From an uncultured Dietzia sp. (GTDB taxonomy: Bacteria; Actinomycetota; Actinomycetes; Mycobacteriales; Mycobacteriaceae), in assembly GCF_937873725.1 (NCBI RefSeq), contig NZ_CALMYY010000105.1:1-43429 (forward strand): a DNA stretch of 43,429 bases, given 5' to 3'. Shown here one piece after another: positions 36,800 through 43,429 of the stretch. The notes under the pieces are model-generated. The model had not been told where the DNA came from. It worked only from the letters and a program-made list of their open reading frames with translations, and ran no database searches. Made by a program: the position numbers and the translations under genes. Numbering within the stretch: position 1 is the first letter of the stretch; each line of letters opens with the position of its first letter.

Positions 36800-36960
36800 G
36801 ACCCGCCCGCCCCCCGACCCGCCGCCGACCCGCCGCCGACCCGCCCCCGAAATCCGCTACTCCGCTGCACGGTTCGCTATCCGCTTGCCGGCAGCGAACC
36901 GTGCAGCGGAGTAGCGGATTTCGAAGGGGGCGGGGTAGCGGATTCCGGAGGGGCGGGGTT
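36800..36960. repeat. 30-bp inverted repeat with flanking short tandem repeats
   Basis: Left arm 36849-36878 and right arm 36893-36922 are perfect 30-bp reverse complements (one more pair, C36848-G36923, extends to 31), with a 14-nt loop. To its left are three to four copies of an 11-bp CGACCCGCCGC-like unit (about 36808-36848); to its right the GTAGCGGATT start of the arm is repeated at about 23-24 bp spacing (36911, 36935, then GTTGCGGG at 36958). It lies between the convergent ends of the LLM gene (36794) and the membrane-protein gene (36977), so it may be a bidirectional terminator or a palindromic mobile remnant. Confidence 0.85.
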
Positions 36961-36976
36961 GCGGGCTTTGGAGGGA

Positions 36977-37201
36977 TCAGCCCCGGCGCACCGCGCGATC
37001 GGCCCGCCGCCACGCGCGGAAGGTGTACCAGGACGCCGCCATCATCAGCAGCAGCAATAACGAGGCGAGCATCGACGGCCGGCCCACCGCGATCAGGCCG
37101 ACGGCGTTGACCAGCGCGAGCACGGTGAAGAACCCGACGAACCCCCCGAGCACCTCCAGCCGCTGCCGGGTGCCCAGCGCGTCGCCACCGCTGCGTGCCA
37201 C
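36977..37201 (-). CDS. Small two-helix membrane protein at the end of the sugar ABC transporter operon
   Basis: 74 residues from a GTG, 6 nt after the permease stop. Two hydrophobic segments (about 17-39 and 43-61) are followed by a basic tail (WRRADRAVRRG), predicting both termini inside. No known domain. In the Corynebacterium trehalose-uptake locus (tus genes) small hypothetical genes accompany the permeases, so an accessory role in the importer is possible. High-GC codon use and tight spacing support it as a real gene. Confidence 0.7.
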   Translation of the reverse strand: MARSGGDALGTRQRLEVLGGFVGFFTVLALVNAVGLIAVGRPSMLASLLLLLMMAASWYTFRAWRRADRAVRRG

Positions 37202-37207
37202 GGCGGA

Positions 37208-38155
37208 TCAGCTCTTGAGGCCGCCGGCGGTGAGGCCGGAGACGATGCGGCGCTGGAAGATCAGCACCATGACCACCAGCGGCACCGTCACGAGCGCGCC
37301 CGCCGCCATGATCGCCGCGTACGGCGGGGTGTAGGGATTGACGCCGGCGAAGCGGGCGATGGCCACGGTGACCGGCTCGGTCGCGGAGGTGGACAGCTGC
37401 TGCGAGAGCAGGAACTCGTTCCACGTGATGATGAACGCCAGGATGGCCGTGGTGAACAGCGCCGGCGCGGCGAGCGGCAGGATGATCTTGATGAACGCCT
37501 GCCCGCGGGAGGCGCCGTCGACCCGCGCGGCCTCCTCCAGCTCCCACGGCAGGTCGTTGAAGAACGAGGTGAGCGTGTAGATCGTCAGCGGCAGCGCGAA
37601 CGAGATGTTGGGGATGATGAGCGCCTGGTAGGTGCCGATCCAGCCGATGTCGGTGAAGAGCTGGAACAGCGGGGTCACCAGCGCGACACCGGGGAACATC
37701 GACGCCGCCAGGATGATGCCCGTGACCAGGAACTTGCCGCGGAAGTCCACGCGGGCGAGCGCGTAGGCGGTGAACACCCCGAACAGCAACGCGACGGCCG
37801 TGGTGACCGCGCCGATGATGAGCGAGTTGATGATCGCGCCCAGGAAGTCGTTGCCCGTTGACGTGGACAGCGCCTCCCCGAAGTTGTCCAGGGTGACGTG
37901 GGACGGCAGCGGGTTGGCGGAGAACGCGAACCTGTTGTCGCGGAACGCCGTGACGAGCATCCAGTAGAACGGCGCCAGCCCCCAGACCAGGATCACCACG
38001 GCCCCGAGGTAGGTGCCGATCGTGCGGCCGAGGGGCTTGCGGGGCGGGCGGAGGTCGTCGTTGTCCGTGGTCGCGGCGGCGGGACGGGACGACGACGACG
38101 AGGTGGTCCCCGGCCGGATGGACGAGGTGGTCGGTTCAGGCGCTCGGTGACTCAC
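37208..38155 (-). CDS. sugB: Sugar ABC transporter permease (SugB/TusG-like)
   Basis: 315 residues from a GTG overlapping the upstream permease stop by 4 nt. A Ser/Thr-rich N-terminal tail of about 40 residues precedes six predicted helices; the EAA loop reads ELEEAARVDGASRGQAFIKI before ILPLAAP. Such MalG-type permeases form the second half of a carbohydrate importer channel. The order ATPase, binding protein, permease, permease, small protein resembles the trehalose importers LpqY-SugABC and TusEFGK, so trehalose is the favoured but unproven substrate. Confidence 0.85.
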   Translation of the reverse strand: MSHRAPEPTTSSIRPGTTSSSSSRPAAATTDNDDLRPPRKPLGRTIGTYLGAVVILVWGLAPFYWMLVTAFRDNRFAFSANPLPSHVTLDNFGEALSTSTGNDFLGAIINSLIIGAVTTAVALLFGVFTAYALARVDFRGKFLVTGIILAASMFPGVALVTPLFQLFTDIGWIGTYQALIIPNISFALPLTIYTLTSFFNDLPWELEEAARVDGASRGQAFIKIILPLAAPALFTTAILAFIITWNEFLLSQQLSTSATEPVTVAIARFAGVNPYTPPYAAIMAAGALVTVPLVVMVLIFQRRIVSGLTAGGLKS

Positions 38156-39141
38156 CGGATCTCCTCCTTCTTGCCGGTGCGATCCTCGACGACGTTGGCG
38201 CCGAGGAACTTCACCATGATGAACGCGACGGCGAAGATCAGTAGGAACACCAGCGTCGAGATCGCGGAGGCGCTGTTGAAGTTGCCCATCCGCATCTCGT
38301 TGACCACGAGCATCGACACGGTGGCCGTGGGCGAGTTCGAGTTGGCGGACACGAGGATCACGGGCAGGTCGTACATGCGCAGCGCGTCCAGGGTGCGGAA
38401 CAGGATCGCCACCATGAGCGCCGGCCGGACCAGCGGGAGGGTGATCCTGGTGAACTGCTGCCAGCGGGACGCCCCGTCGACCCGGGCCGCCTCGTAGACG
38501 TCGCCCGGGATCATCTGCAGGCCGGCGAGGATGAGCAGGGCCATGAACGGCGCGGTCTTCCACGTGTCCGCGATGATGATCGCGATACGGGCGTAGAAGG
38601 GGTCGGTGGTCCAGGCGATGTCGGCTCCGAGGAGCTTGTTGGCGATCCCCTGGTCGGCGAAGATGAACGCCCACAGCTTGGCGGTGACCGCGGTCGGGAT
38701 CGCCCACGGGACCAGCACGGCGGCCCGCAGGAGCGAGCGGCCCCAGATGCTCTTGCCCATGACCACGGCCATGGCGAAGCCGAGGACGGTCTCGAGCGAG
38801 ACGGTGGTGACGGTGAAGAGCATGGTGTTGCCCATGGCCGGCCAGAAGTCGGTCGCCGAGACGCCCGGCGGGCAGGTGACCGTGCCGTCACCGCCGGGCG
38901 CGGGGCACGACTGGGTGAGCCAGTAGAGGTAGTGCTGGATGCCGGCGAAGCCCCCGGCGGAGAACATCCCCGTGGCCGGGTCAAGCCCCCGGTCCGCCAT
39001 GAGGGACAGGTAGAGGGCCCGCACGATCGGGTAGCCGATCACCACCGCCAGGATGGCGAGCGCGGGGCCGACCATCCACACCGGTCGCCAGTCGAACCTC
39101 TTCCCGACCAGTGGCGCCGGGGACTTCTCGGTCGTCGTCAT
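38152..39141 (-). CDS. sugA: Sugar ABC transporter permease (SugA/TusF-like)
   Basis: 329 residues from the ATG at 39141 with GAGGAGC upstream. MalF-type permease: an N-terminal helix (VWMVGPALAILAVVIGYPI), an extracytoplasmic loop with a Cys pair (SCPAPGGDGTVTCPPG) and five further helices; the EAA loop is DVYEAARVDGASRWQQFTRI before TLPLVRP. It forms the channel with the downstream permease. The intergenic region before it holds a 19-bp stem-loop that may set its level relative to the binding protein. Confidence 0.85.
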   Translation of the reverse strand: MTTTEKSPAPLVGKRFDWRPVWMVGPALAILAVVIGYPIVRALYLSLMADRGLDPATGMFSAGGFAGIQHYLYWLTQSCPAPGGDGTVTCPPGVSATDFWPAMGNTMLFTVTTVSLETVLGFAMAVVMGKSIWGRSLLRAAVLVPWAIPTAVTAKLWAFIFADQGIANKLLGADIAWTTDPFYARIAIIIADTWKTAPFMALLILAGLQMIPGDVYEAARVDGASRWQQFTRITLPLVRPALMVAILFRTLDALRMYDLPVILVSANSNSPTATVSMLVVNEMRMGNFNSASAISTLVFLLIFAVAFIMVKFLGANVVEDRTGKKEEIR

Positions 39142-39181
39142 CTCTGCAGCTCCTCGCCGGATCTCGCCCGCCCTCACCACC

Positions 39182-39226
39182 GGCGCCGATGGGCCCCGGG
39201 AATGTTACCCGGGGCCCATCGGCGCC
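39182..39226. other. 19-bp perfect stem-loop between binding-protein and permease genes
   Basis: Left arm 39182-39200 and right arm 39208-39226 are exact reverse complements (GGCGCCGATGGGCCCCGGG and its partner) with a 7-nt loop. It is in the 130-nt gap between the binding-protein stop (39272) and the permease start (39141). There is no T-run after it. Such intra-operon hairpins commonly protect the upstream mRNA and lower downstream expression, giving an excess of binding protein. Confidence 0.8.
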
Positions 39227-39271
39227 ATGTCGGAAACCTGGTGTCCCCGACCTAGTGTGACCGCCCCCTGC

Positions 39272-40540
39272 TTACTGGGCCTGCTGGATCGCGGCGCTCA
39301 TGTCCGTGAGCGCCTGCTCGACGGTCTTCTGGTCCTTCAGCGCGGCGAACGTGTTGTCCTGGATGGCCTTGGAGACCGCCGGGTAGAACGGGGTGACCGG
39401 GCGCGGCTGCGCGTTCTCGAGCGCCGCCTTGAGCGCCGTCATGTACGGGAACTCCTGCTGGAGCGCCTCGTCGTCGTAGATCGAGGCCAGCACCGGCGGG
39501 AAGGACTCCTGCGCGAAGCCCATCTGCACGTCCTCGGAGATGATGAACTCGAGGAACGCCTTGACCGTCGCCTTGTTCTCGGAGAACACGTTGATCGCGT
39601 TGTTGTATCCGCCGAGGGTCGACCTGCCCGCGCCGTCCGGGCCGAGGATCGGGGCCACGTTGAACTTGCCCTGCACCTGCGAGGTGGGATCGGTCTGGCC
39701 CGACTCGTACATGTACGGCCAGTTGTAGGCGTAGAGGCTGCGACCGCCGAGGAACGCCTGCGCGGTCTCCTCCTCCGTGAAGCCGTCCGACTTCATGGAG
39801 ATGATGTCGCTCTTGTAGCCGTCGACCAGCGCGGTCATGCCGGCCTTGGCCTCCGGCGTGTCGAGCTCCGGGGTCTTGCCGTCGGAGCCGACGACCTGAC
39901 CGCCCCAGCTGTGGATGAACTGGGTGGCGGCCACCGTGAGCCCCTCGTACTGCTTGAGCTGCAGGTTGAGGCAGTCGATCGCGGCCTCGGCCGCGACCTT
40001 GCAGGAGTCGACCAGGGCGCCCCAGTTGGCGGGGGCCTCCGGCTGGAGGTCCGTGCGGTAGTAGAGGAGCTGCGCGTTGGTGTTCTGCGGCACGGCGTAG
40101 AGGGTGCCGTTGTAGGTGGCGGAGTCGACGGCGGCCTCGATCAGCCCGCTCGTGTCGACCTCGGTGTCGCCCTGGATCGGCTGCAGCCAGCCGTTGGCCG
40201 CGAAGTACGCGGTGTCGGTGACGTCGAGCGCGAACGCGTCGTACTCACCGCTCTGGGTCTGGAGGGACTGGACCAGCGTGTCGCGCTGGGCGTCGGCCTC
40301 ACCGGCGAGCTCGTGGAGGGTCACCACCTGGTCGGGGTGCTCCGCATTCCACTGCTCGATGACGGGGCGGAGCTTGTCCGTGTCGTTCTTGCCCATCGCG
40401 AAGGTGATCGGGCCGACGCCGGAGGTGCCGGCGTCCGCCTGCTCGCCGTCCTCCCCGCCGCCCGAGGAACAACCCGCGGCTACCACCGCGATGATGGACG
40501 CGGCCGCCGCCGCCTTGAGGAACCTGCCGTGAACGGCCAT
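39272..40540 (-). CDS. lpqY: Extracellular sugar-binding lipoprotein of ABC transporter (LpqY/TusE-like)
   Basis: 422 residues from the ATG at 40540 with TAGGAGAG upstream. The signal region ends in VVAAGC with lipobox Cys24, followed by a Gly/Ser/Glu linker. The rest is a family 1 solute-binding protein (FAMGKNDTDKLRPVIEQWNA, then NTNAQLLYYRTDL, GGYNNAINVF and SFPPVLASIYDD). It captures a carbohydrate outside the membrane and delivers it to the two permeases. Gene order matches trehalose systems; maltose-type sugars remain possible. Confidence 0.87.
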   Translation of the reverse strand: MAVHGRFLKAAAAASIIAVVAAGCSSGGGEDGEQADAGTSGVGPITFAMGKNDTDKLRPVIEQWNAEHPDQVVTLHELAGEADAQRDTLVQSLQTQSGEYDAFALDVTDTAYFAANGWLQPIQGDTEVDTSGLIEAAVDSATYNGTLYAVPQNTNAQLLYYRTDLQPEAPANWGALVDSCKVAAEAAIDCLNLQLKQYEGLTVAATQFIHSWGGQVVGSDGKTPELDTPEAKAGMTALVDGYKSDIISMKSDGFTEEETAQAFLGGRSLYAYNWPYMYESGQTDPTSQVQGKFNVAPILGPDGAGRSTLGGYNNAINVFSENKATVKAFLEFIISEDVQMGFAQESFPPVLASIYDDEALQQEFPYMTALKAALENAQPRPVTPFYPAVSKAIQDNTFAALKDQKTVEQALTDMSAAIQQAQ

Positions 40541-40766
40541 GCGCTCTCTCCTACTGTTGTGTCTCGCCGTGATGTCTCTGCTCCCGCCGGCGTCCGCCGA
40601 CGACCAGTGATCCCGTGACCGCTGTGACGCGGGTCTCACTGAGGGCCTGCTGAGCGTAACCCACCCGGGGGCCGTGGTGCCGGACCATGTGCGGTCCGTC
40701 CGCCGGATCCCCGTCGCCCCCGCGCCACTACGGGCACCGAGAGCAAGGTCACACAGGGCACTCTAG

Positions 40767-40784
40767 CAACAACAGATGTTGTAG
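40767..40784. promoter_or_regulatory. Palindromic operator candidate upstream of the sugar-transporter operon
   Basis: ACAACA-GA-TGTTGT is a perfect 6-bp inverted repeat with a 2-nt centre at 40769-40782; C40767 and G40784 also pair. It stands out as AT-rich in the 261-nt gap between the ATPase stop (40802) and the binding-protein start (40540). That gap also has a CGGACC-atgtgc-GGTCCG hairpin at 40681-40698 and otherwise nothing recognisable. A LacI- or TetR-like sugar regulator could bind here. Confidence 0.5.
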
Positions 40785-40801
40785 CCGCGCCGCCACGCCC
40801 G

Positions 40802-41857
40802 TCACCGCAGGCGCAGCCCCGAGTCCACGTCGAAGAACCGCACCTCGCCGTCGAGCGCCGCGAGGTTCATGGTCTCGCCCTTCCTCGGGTGGTCGGCGGA
40901 CTCCGCGCGGTAGACAACCGGGTGCCCGTCCCCCGTGGAGCAGTGCAGGTAGCTGTCCGCGCCCAGCTCCTCGACCAGGTCGACGGTGACCCGCAGTCCG
41001 TCCCCGTCCGTGGCGAGCCGAAGGTGTTCGGGCCTCACCCCCACGGTGACCCTCGATCCCGCACCGGACGGCACGATCTCCCCGAACCCCTCGAGGTCGA
41101 CCCTGCCGTCGGCGACGGGCGCGTCGAAGAGGTTCATGGAGGGCGATCCGATGAATCCGGCGACGAACGCGTTGACCGGGTTGTGGTAGAGCTCGCGGGG
41201 CGTGTCGACCTGCTGGAGGATCCCGTCCTTGAGGACCGCGACCCGGTCACCCATGGTCATGGCCTCCACCTGGTCGTGGGTCACGTAGATCATGGTGGTG
41301 TGCAGGTCACGCTGCAGCTTGGCGATCTGGGCGCGGGTCGCCACGCGGAGCTTGGCGTCCAGGTTGGACAGCGGCTCGTCCATGAGGAAGACCTGCGGGT
41401 TCCGCACGATCGCGCGCCCCATGGCCACGCGCTGCCGCTGGCCACCGGAGAGCTCCTTGGGCTTGCGGTCGAGGAAGTCCGAGAGATCGAGCATCTCCGC
41501 CGCCCGGTCCACCCGTTCGGCGATCTCCTTCTTGGAGGCCTTGGCCAGCTTGAGCGCGAAGCCCATGTTCTCCCGCACCGTGTAGTGCGGGTACAGCGCG
41601 TAGTTCTGGAACACCATCGCGATGTCCCGGTCCTTGGGCTCGGAGCCGGTGACGTCCTTGTCGCCGATGAGGATGCGCCCGGCCGCCACGTCCTCCAGTC
41701 CGGCCAGGGCGCGGAGGGTCGTGGACTTGCCGCAGCCGGACGGCCCGACCAGGACCAGGAACTCGCCGTCGGCGATCTCCAGGTCGAGCCTATCCACGCT
41801 GCGCCGCGCGGCGCCCGGGTAGATGATGGACACGTTCTCGAAGGTCACCGAAGCCAT
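40802..41857 (-). CDS. sugC: Sugar ABC transporter ATPase (SugC/MsmX/UgpC type)
   Basis: 351 residues. Walker A GPSGCGKST (38-46), Q-loop Gln84, signature LSGGQ (136-140), Walker B VFLMDE (156-161) and switch His194 are all present. A C-terminal TOBE domain (VTVGVRPEHLRL and beyond) is typical of carbohydrate importers that interact with regulators or accept several transporters. It lies upstream of the binding-protein gene across a 261-nt gap, as tusK precedes tusE in Corynebacterium, and may have its own promoter. A CCGGCA/TGCCGG hairpin (41876-41893) lies before the start. Confidence 0.9.
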   Translation of the reverse strand: MASVTFENVSIIYPGAARRSVDRLDLEIADGEFLVLVGPSGCGKSTTLRALAGLEDVAAGRILIGDKDVTGSEPKDRDIAMVFQNYALYPHYTVRENMGFALKLAKASKKEIAERVDRAAEMLDLSDFLDRKPKELSGGQRQRVAMGRAIVRNPQVFLMDEPLSNLDAKLRVATRAQIAKLQRDLHTTMIYVTHDQVEAMTMGDRVAVLKDGILQQVDTPRELYHNPVNAFVAGFIGSPSMNLFDAPVADGRVDLEGFGEIVPSGAGSRVTVGVRPEHLRLATDGDGLRVTVDLVEELGADSYLHCSTGDGHPVVYRAESADHPRKGETMNLAALDGEVRFFDVDSGLRLR

Positions 41858-41945
41858 GCGAGATCCTTCCCTTCACCGGCAGGAACGTGCCGGACGATCC
41901 GAGATAGAGGGTTGACACGACGACTGTAGCGCCAGCCGCCCGGGT

Positions 41946-42764
41946 TCACCGGTGCGGCGCCGACAGTCGCTCCGCGTACGCCGACCCGCGGTCGGCGCAC
42001 GCCGCGATGGACGCGGCCACCCCGTCCGGGTCGTCGGACATCGGCACGTGGCCGTCGGCCGTGATCTCCACCTGCGCCTGCGGGAACAGTCGGGAGGCGA
42101 GCCCGGCCTGCCCCACGGGGAGGACGAGGTCGAACCGTCCCCAGCGGATGGTGACGGGCAGCTGCTCGTCCACCGGCGCGGAGAAGACGAACGCGGCGCG
42201 GTCGGCCCGGTCGAGGACCGTGTTGTTCACGATCGCCTCGCCGTCGATCGCCGCCGCCTCCGCCGGGTACCGCCACGGCCTGGCGCAGAACACGCCCATC
42301 ATCACCGCTCGGCCCACCGCCCTCTCCGAGACCGCCGGGAGATGGCGGCCGAGAGTCCCGGCCGCGCGACGAAGGCCGTGGAACACCGACACGGTGTACC
42401 GCCAGTCGGCGTGGGAGCGGAAGAACCCGGCGGGCGAGAGCGCCGTGACGCTGCTCGCCAGACCGCGGGCCCCCAGCTCCAGCGCGAGGAAGCCCCCGAG
42501 GGAGTTGCCGGCGAGGTGCGGCCGCTCCCCCTCGGGCACCACCGCGTCGATGAGCTCGGCGACACGGCCCACCATGTACTCGAGCACGTCCCCGGCGTCG
42601 GGGAGATCCGCCGACTCCCCGTGCCCGGGAAGGTCCACCACCACCACCCGGAAACGGTCCGTCAGCAGCGGGACCACGGCATCCCAGGCGTGGGAGCGGT
42701 GACACACCCCGTGGATCAGCACGACGGTGGGACCGGAGCCCGATATGCGGTGATGCAGAACCAT
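41946..42764 (-). CDS. Alpha/beta fold hydrolase
   Basis: 272 residues from the ATG at 42764; the open frame continues upstream into the promoter of the MarR gene and is not used. VVLIHGVCHRSHAWD (14-28) gives the oxyanion hole, GNSLGG (86-91) the nucleophile Ser88, RWGRFDLVLP the acid and ADGHVPMSDDP the His. It has no signal peptide and belongs to the broad epoxide hydrolase/haloperoxidase-like esterase group; the substrate is not readable. It is divergent from the MarR gene with 123 nt between starts, so MarR is the obvious regulator. Confidence 0.85.
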   Translation of the reverse strand: MVLHHRISGSGPTVVLIHGVCHRSHAWDAVVPLLTDRFRVVVVDLPGHGESADLPDAGDVLEYMVGRVAELIDAVVPEGERPHLAGNSLGGFLALELGARGLASSVTALSPAGFFRSHADWRYTVSVFHGLRRAAGTLGRHLPAVSERAVGRAVMMGVFCARPWRYPAEAAAIDGEAIVNNTVLDRADRAAFVFSAPVDEQLPVTIRWGRFDLVLPVGQAGLASRLFPQAQVEITADGHVPMSDDPDGVAASIAACADRGSAYAERLSAPHR

Positions 42765-42887
42765 GGCCCCAGTGTGTACCAGGATCCGGCCGCCGGGAAC
42801 CGGGAGAGCGCCCCACTCCCGTTGAAGAATGTGCTTACACTTGTCCCACGCGACTGTGGGGGACGCGTGCACCAAGGGGGGAACACC

Positions 42888-43364
42888 ATGAATGTGAACA
42901 CGGCAGACATTTCGGCGACCGAGAGGCAGCAGGGCCTGGAGACGGAGTTCCGACCCATCCTTCTCCGGCTCGATCTGCTGGTCCGGCGGCAGAACACGCA
43001 GTACGCCTTGAGCCGAGCTCAGACGTCCATGCTCTACACGCTGGCCCGCTACGGCCGGCTCCGCATGACCGACCTGGCCCGGTTGGAGAACGTCCGGGTT
43101 CCCACGACCAGCAACTCGGTGACCGTCATCGAGGCCATGGGATACGTCGAGCGCGTGCCGGCCGAGTCGGACCGCCGGGGAGTGTGCGTGAGCCTGACGG
43201 ACCTGGGCCGCGCCCGGATCAACCAGGTCCTCGACGCCCGCGACCGGGACTTCGCCGAGCACCTGTCCCGGCTGTCCCCGGAGCACCGGGACACCCTCTC
43301 GGCGGCGGTGCCGGCGCTCAACGCGCTCCTGGACGCCTTCGACGAGCACGACCTGCCGAGCTGA
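42888..43364 (+). CDS. MarR family transcriptional regulator
   Basis: 158 residues from the ATG at 42888, preceded by AAGGGGGG. The winged helix is clear: SRAQTSMLYTLARYGRLRMT, then DLARLENVRVPTTSNSVTVI as the recognition region, and the wing RVPAESDRRGVCVSLTDLGR. Dimerisation helices lie at both ends. MarR proteins usually repress a neighbouring gene and respond to phenolic or other small ligands; the divergent alpha/beta hydrolase is the likely target. Confidence 0.87.
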   Translation: MNVNTADISATERQQGLETEFRPILLRLDLLVRRQNTQYALSRAQTSMLYTLARYGRLRMTDLARLENVRVPTTSNSVTVIEAMGYVERVPAESDRRGVCVSLTDLGRARINQVLDARDRDFAEHLSRLSPEHRDTLSAAVPALNALLDAFDEHDLPS

Positions 43365-43400
43365 GCCGGTCCGGGCCGGGGGCCGCCCACCGTGACCCGC

Positions 43401-43406
43401 TAGCCT
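43401..43406 (+). promoter_or_regulatory. Candidate leaderless -10 box (TAGCCT)
   Basis: TAGCCT lies 7 nt before an ATG at 43414, with no ribosome-binding site between. It has the same layout as the other leaderless-type promoters in the window and marks the start of the next gene. Confidence 0.4.
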
Positions 43407-43413
43407 GACCCGC

Positions 43414-43429
43414 CATGAGCACCGTTCTC
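43414..43429 (+). CDS. Start of a gene running off the right edge
   Basis: Only five codons are present (M-S-T-V-L). The call rests on the ATG placed just after a TANNNT box and 49 nt beyond the MarR stop on the same strand. No product can be named. Confidence 0.35.

Noticed and set aside
35888..36923. Composite transposon around the LLM gene
   Set aside because: The two inverted repeats differ in sequence, no transposase is present and no target-site duplication is evident.
42752..42766. GATATGCGGTGAT near the alpha/beta hydrolase start as another TetR site
   Set aside because: It matches the shared motif only if gaps are allowed and contains a GC-rich centre.
42822..42841. TTGAAG and TACACT as a sigma-70-type promoter for the MarR gene
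   Set aside because: The two elements are only 8 nt apart, too close for a functional -35/-10 pair.

Overview
The window is high-GC actinobacterial chromosome. An mce lipid-import locus with fadD5, a trehalose-type LpqY/SugABC (TusEFGK) transporter, an inositol-phosphate synthase C-terminus, an F420-type LLM enzyme and TANNNT boxes 6-8 nt before start codons together point to the Mycobacteriales (Dietzia/Rhodococcus/Gordonia-like). The genus cannot be fixed from sequence reading alone. No rRNA, tRNA, CRISPR array, transposase or phage gene was seen, and no gene-free stretch exceeds 300 bases.

Layout. 1-2.7 kb: end of ino1, a small lipoprotein, then a HemK2-like methyltransferase, a CDGSH Fe-S protein and a haem-oxygenase-fold di-iron enzyme. 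2.8-9.85 kb (minus strand): a putative peptide ligase/peptidase cluster of M20 amidohydrolase, S9 peptidase, a circularly permuted ATP-grasp ligase, and a GCS2-ATP-grasp fusion whose GCS2 half has lost conserved catalytic residues. 9.9-12 kb: a crotonase and a secreted lipase separated by tandem hairpin repeats. 12.1-13.4 kb: a GntR/FCD regulator and a SOUL haem-binding gene broken by a one-base frameshift.

13.4-30.1 kb is the centrepiece. It is one apparent minus-strand operon of about 16.7 kb: fadA, fadB, nitronate monooxygenase-like, isomerase-type crotonase, fadD5, yrbEA, yrbEB, mceA-F, an Mce-associated protein and a DUF2236/MpaB oxygenase, with every gap 44 bp or less. Divergent from it lies a regulator with two complete TetR DNA-binding domains in one chain (30.3-31.5 kb). 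An identical 15-bp AT-rich motif occurs in that divergent promoter and again at 34.13 kb, between a second DUF2236 oxygenase/aldehyde dehydrogenase operon and an acyl-CoA dehydrogenase/GXWXG operon. I read this as one regulon for importing a lipid or isoprenoid, cleaving it oxidatively to aldehydes, oxidising these to acids, activating them with CoA and running beta-oxidation.

36-36.8 kb: an LLM oxidoreductase bracketed by two long perfect inverted repeats. 37-41.9 kb: a complete sugar ABC importer (small membrane protein, two permeases, binding lipoprotein, ATPase) with a 19-bp stem-loop between the binding-protein and permease genes and a palindromic operator candidate. 41.9-43.4 kb: an alpha/beta hydrolase divergent from a MarR regulator, then the first codons of a further gene.
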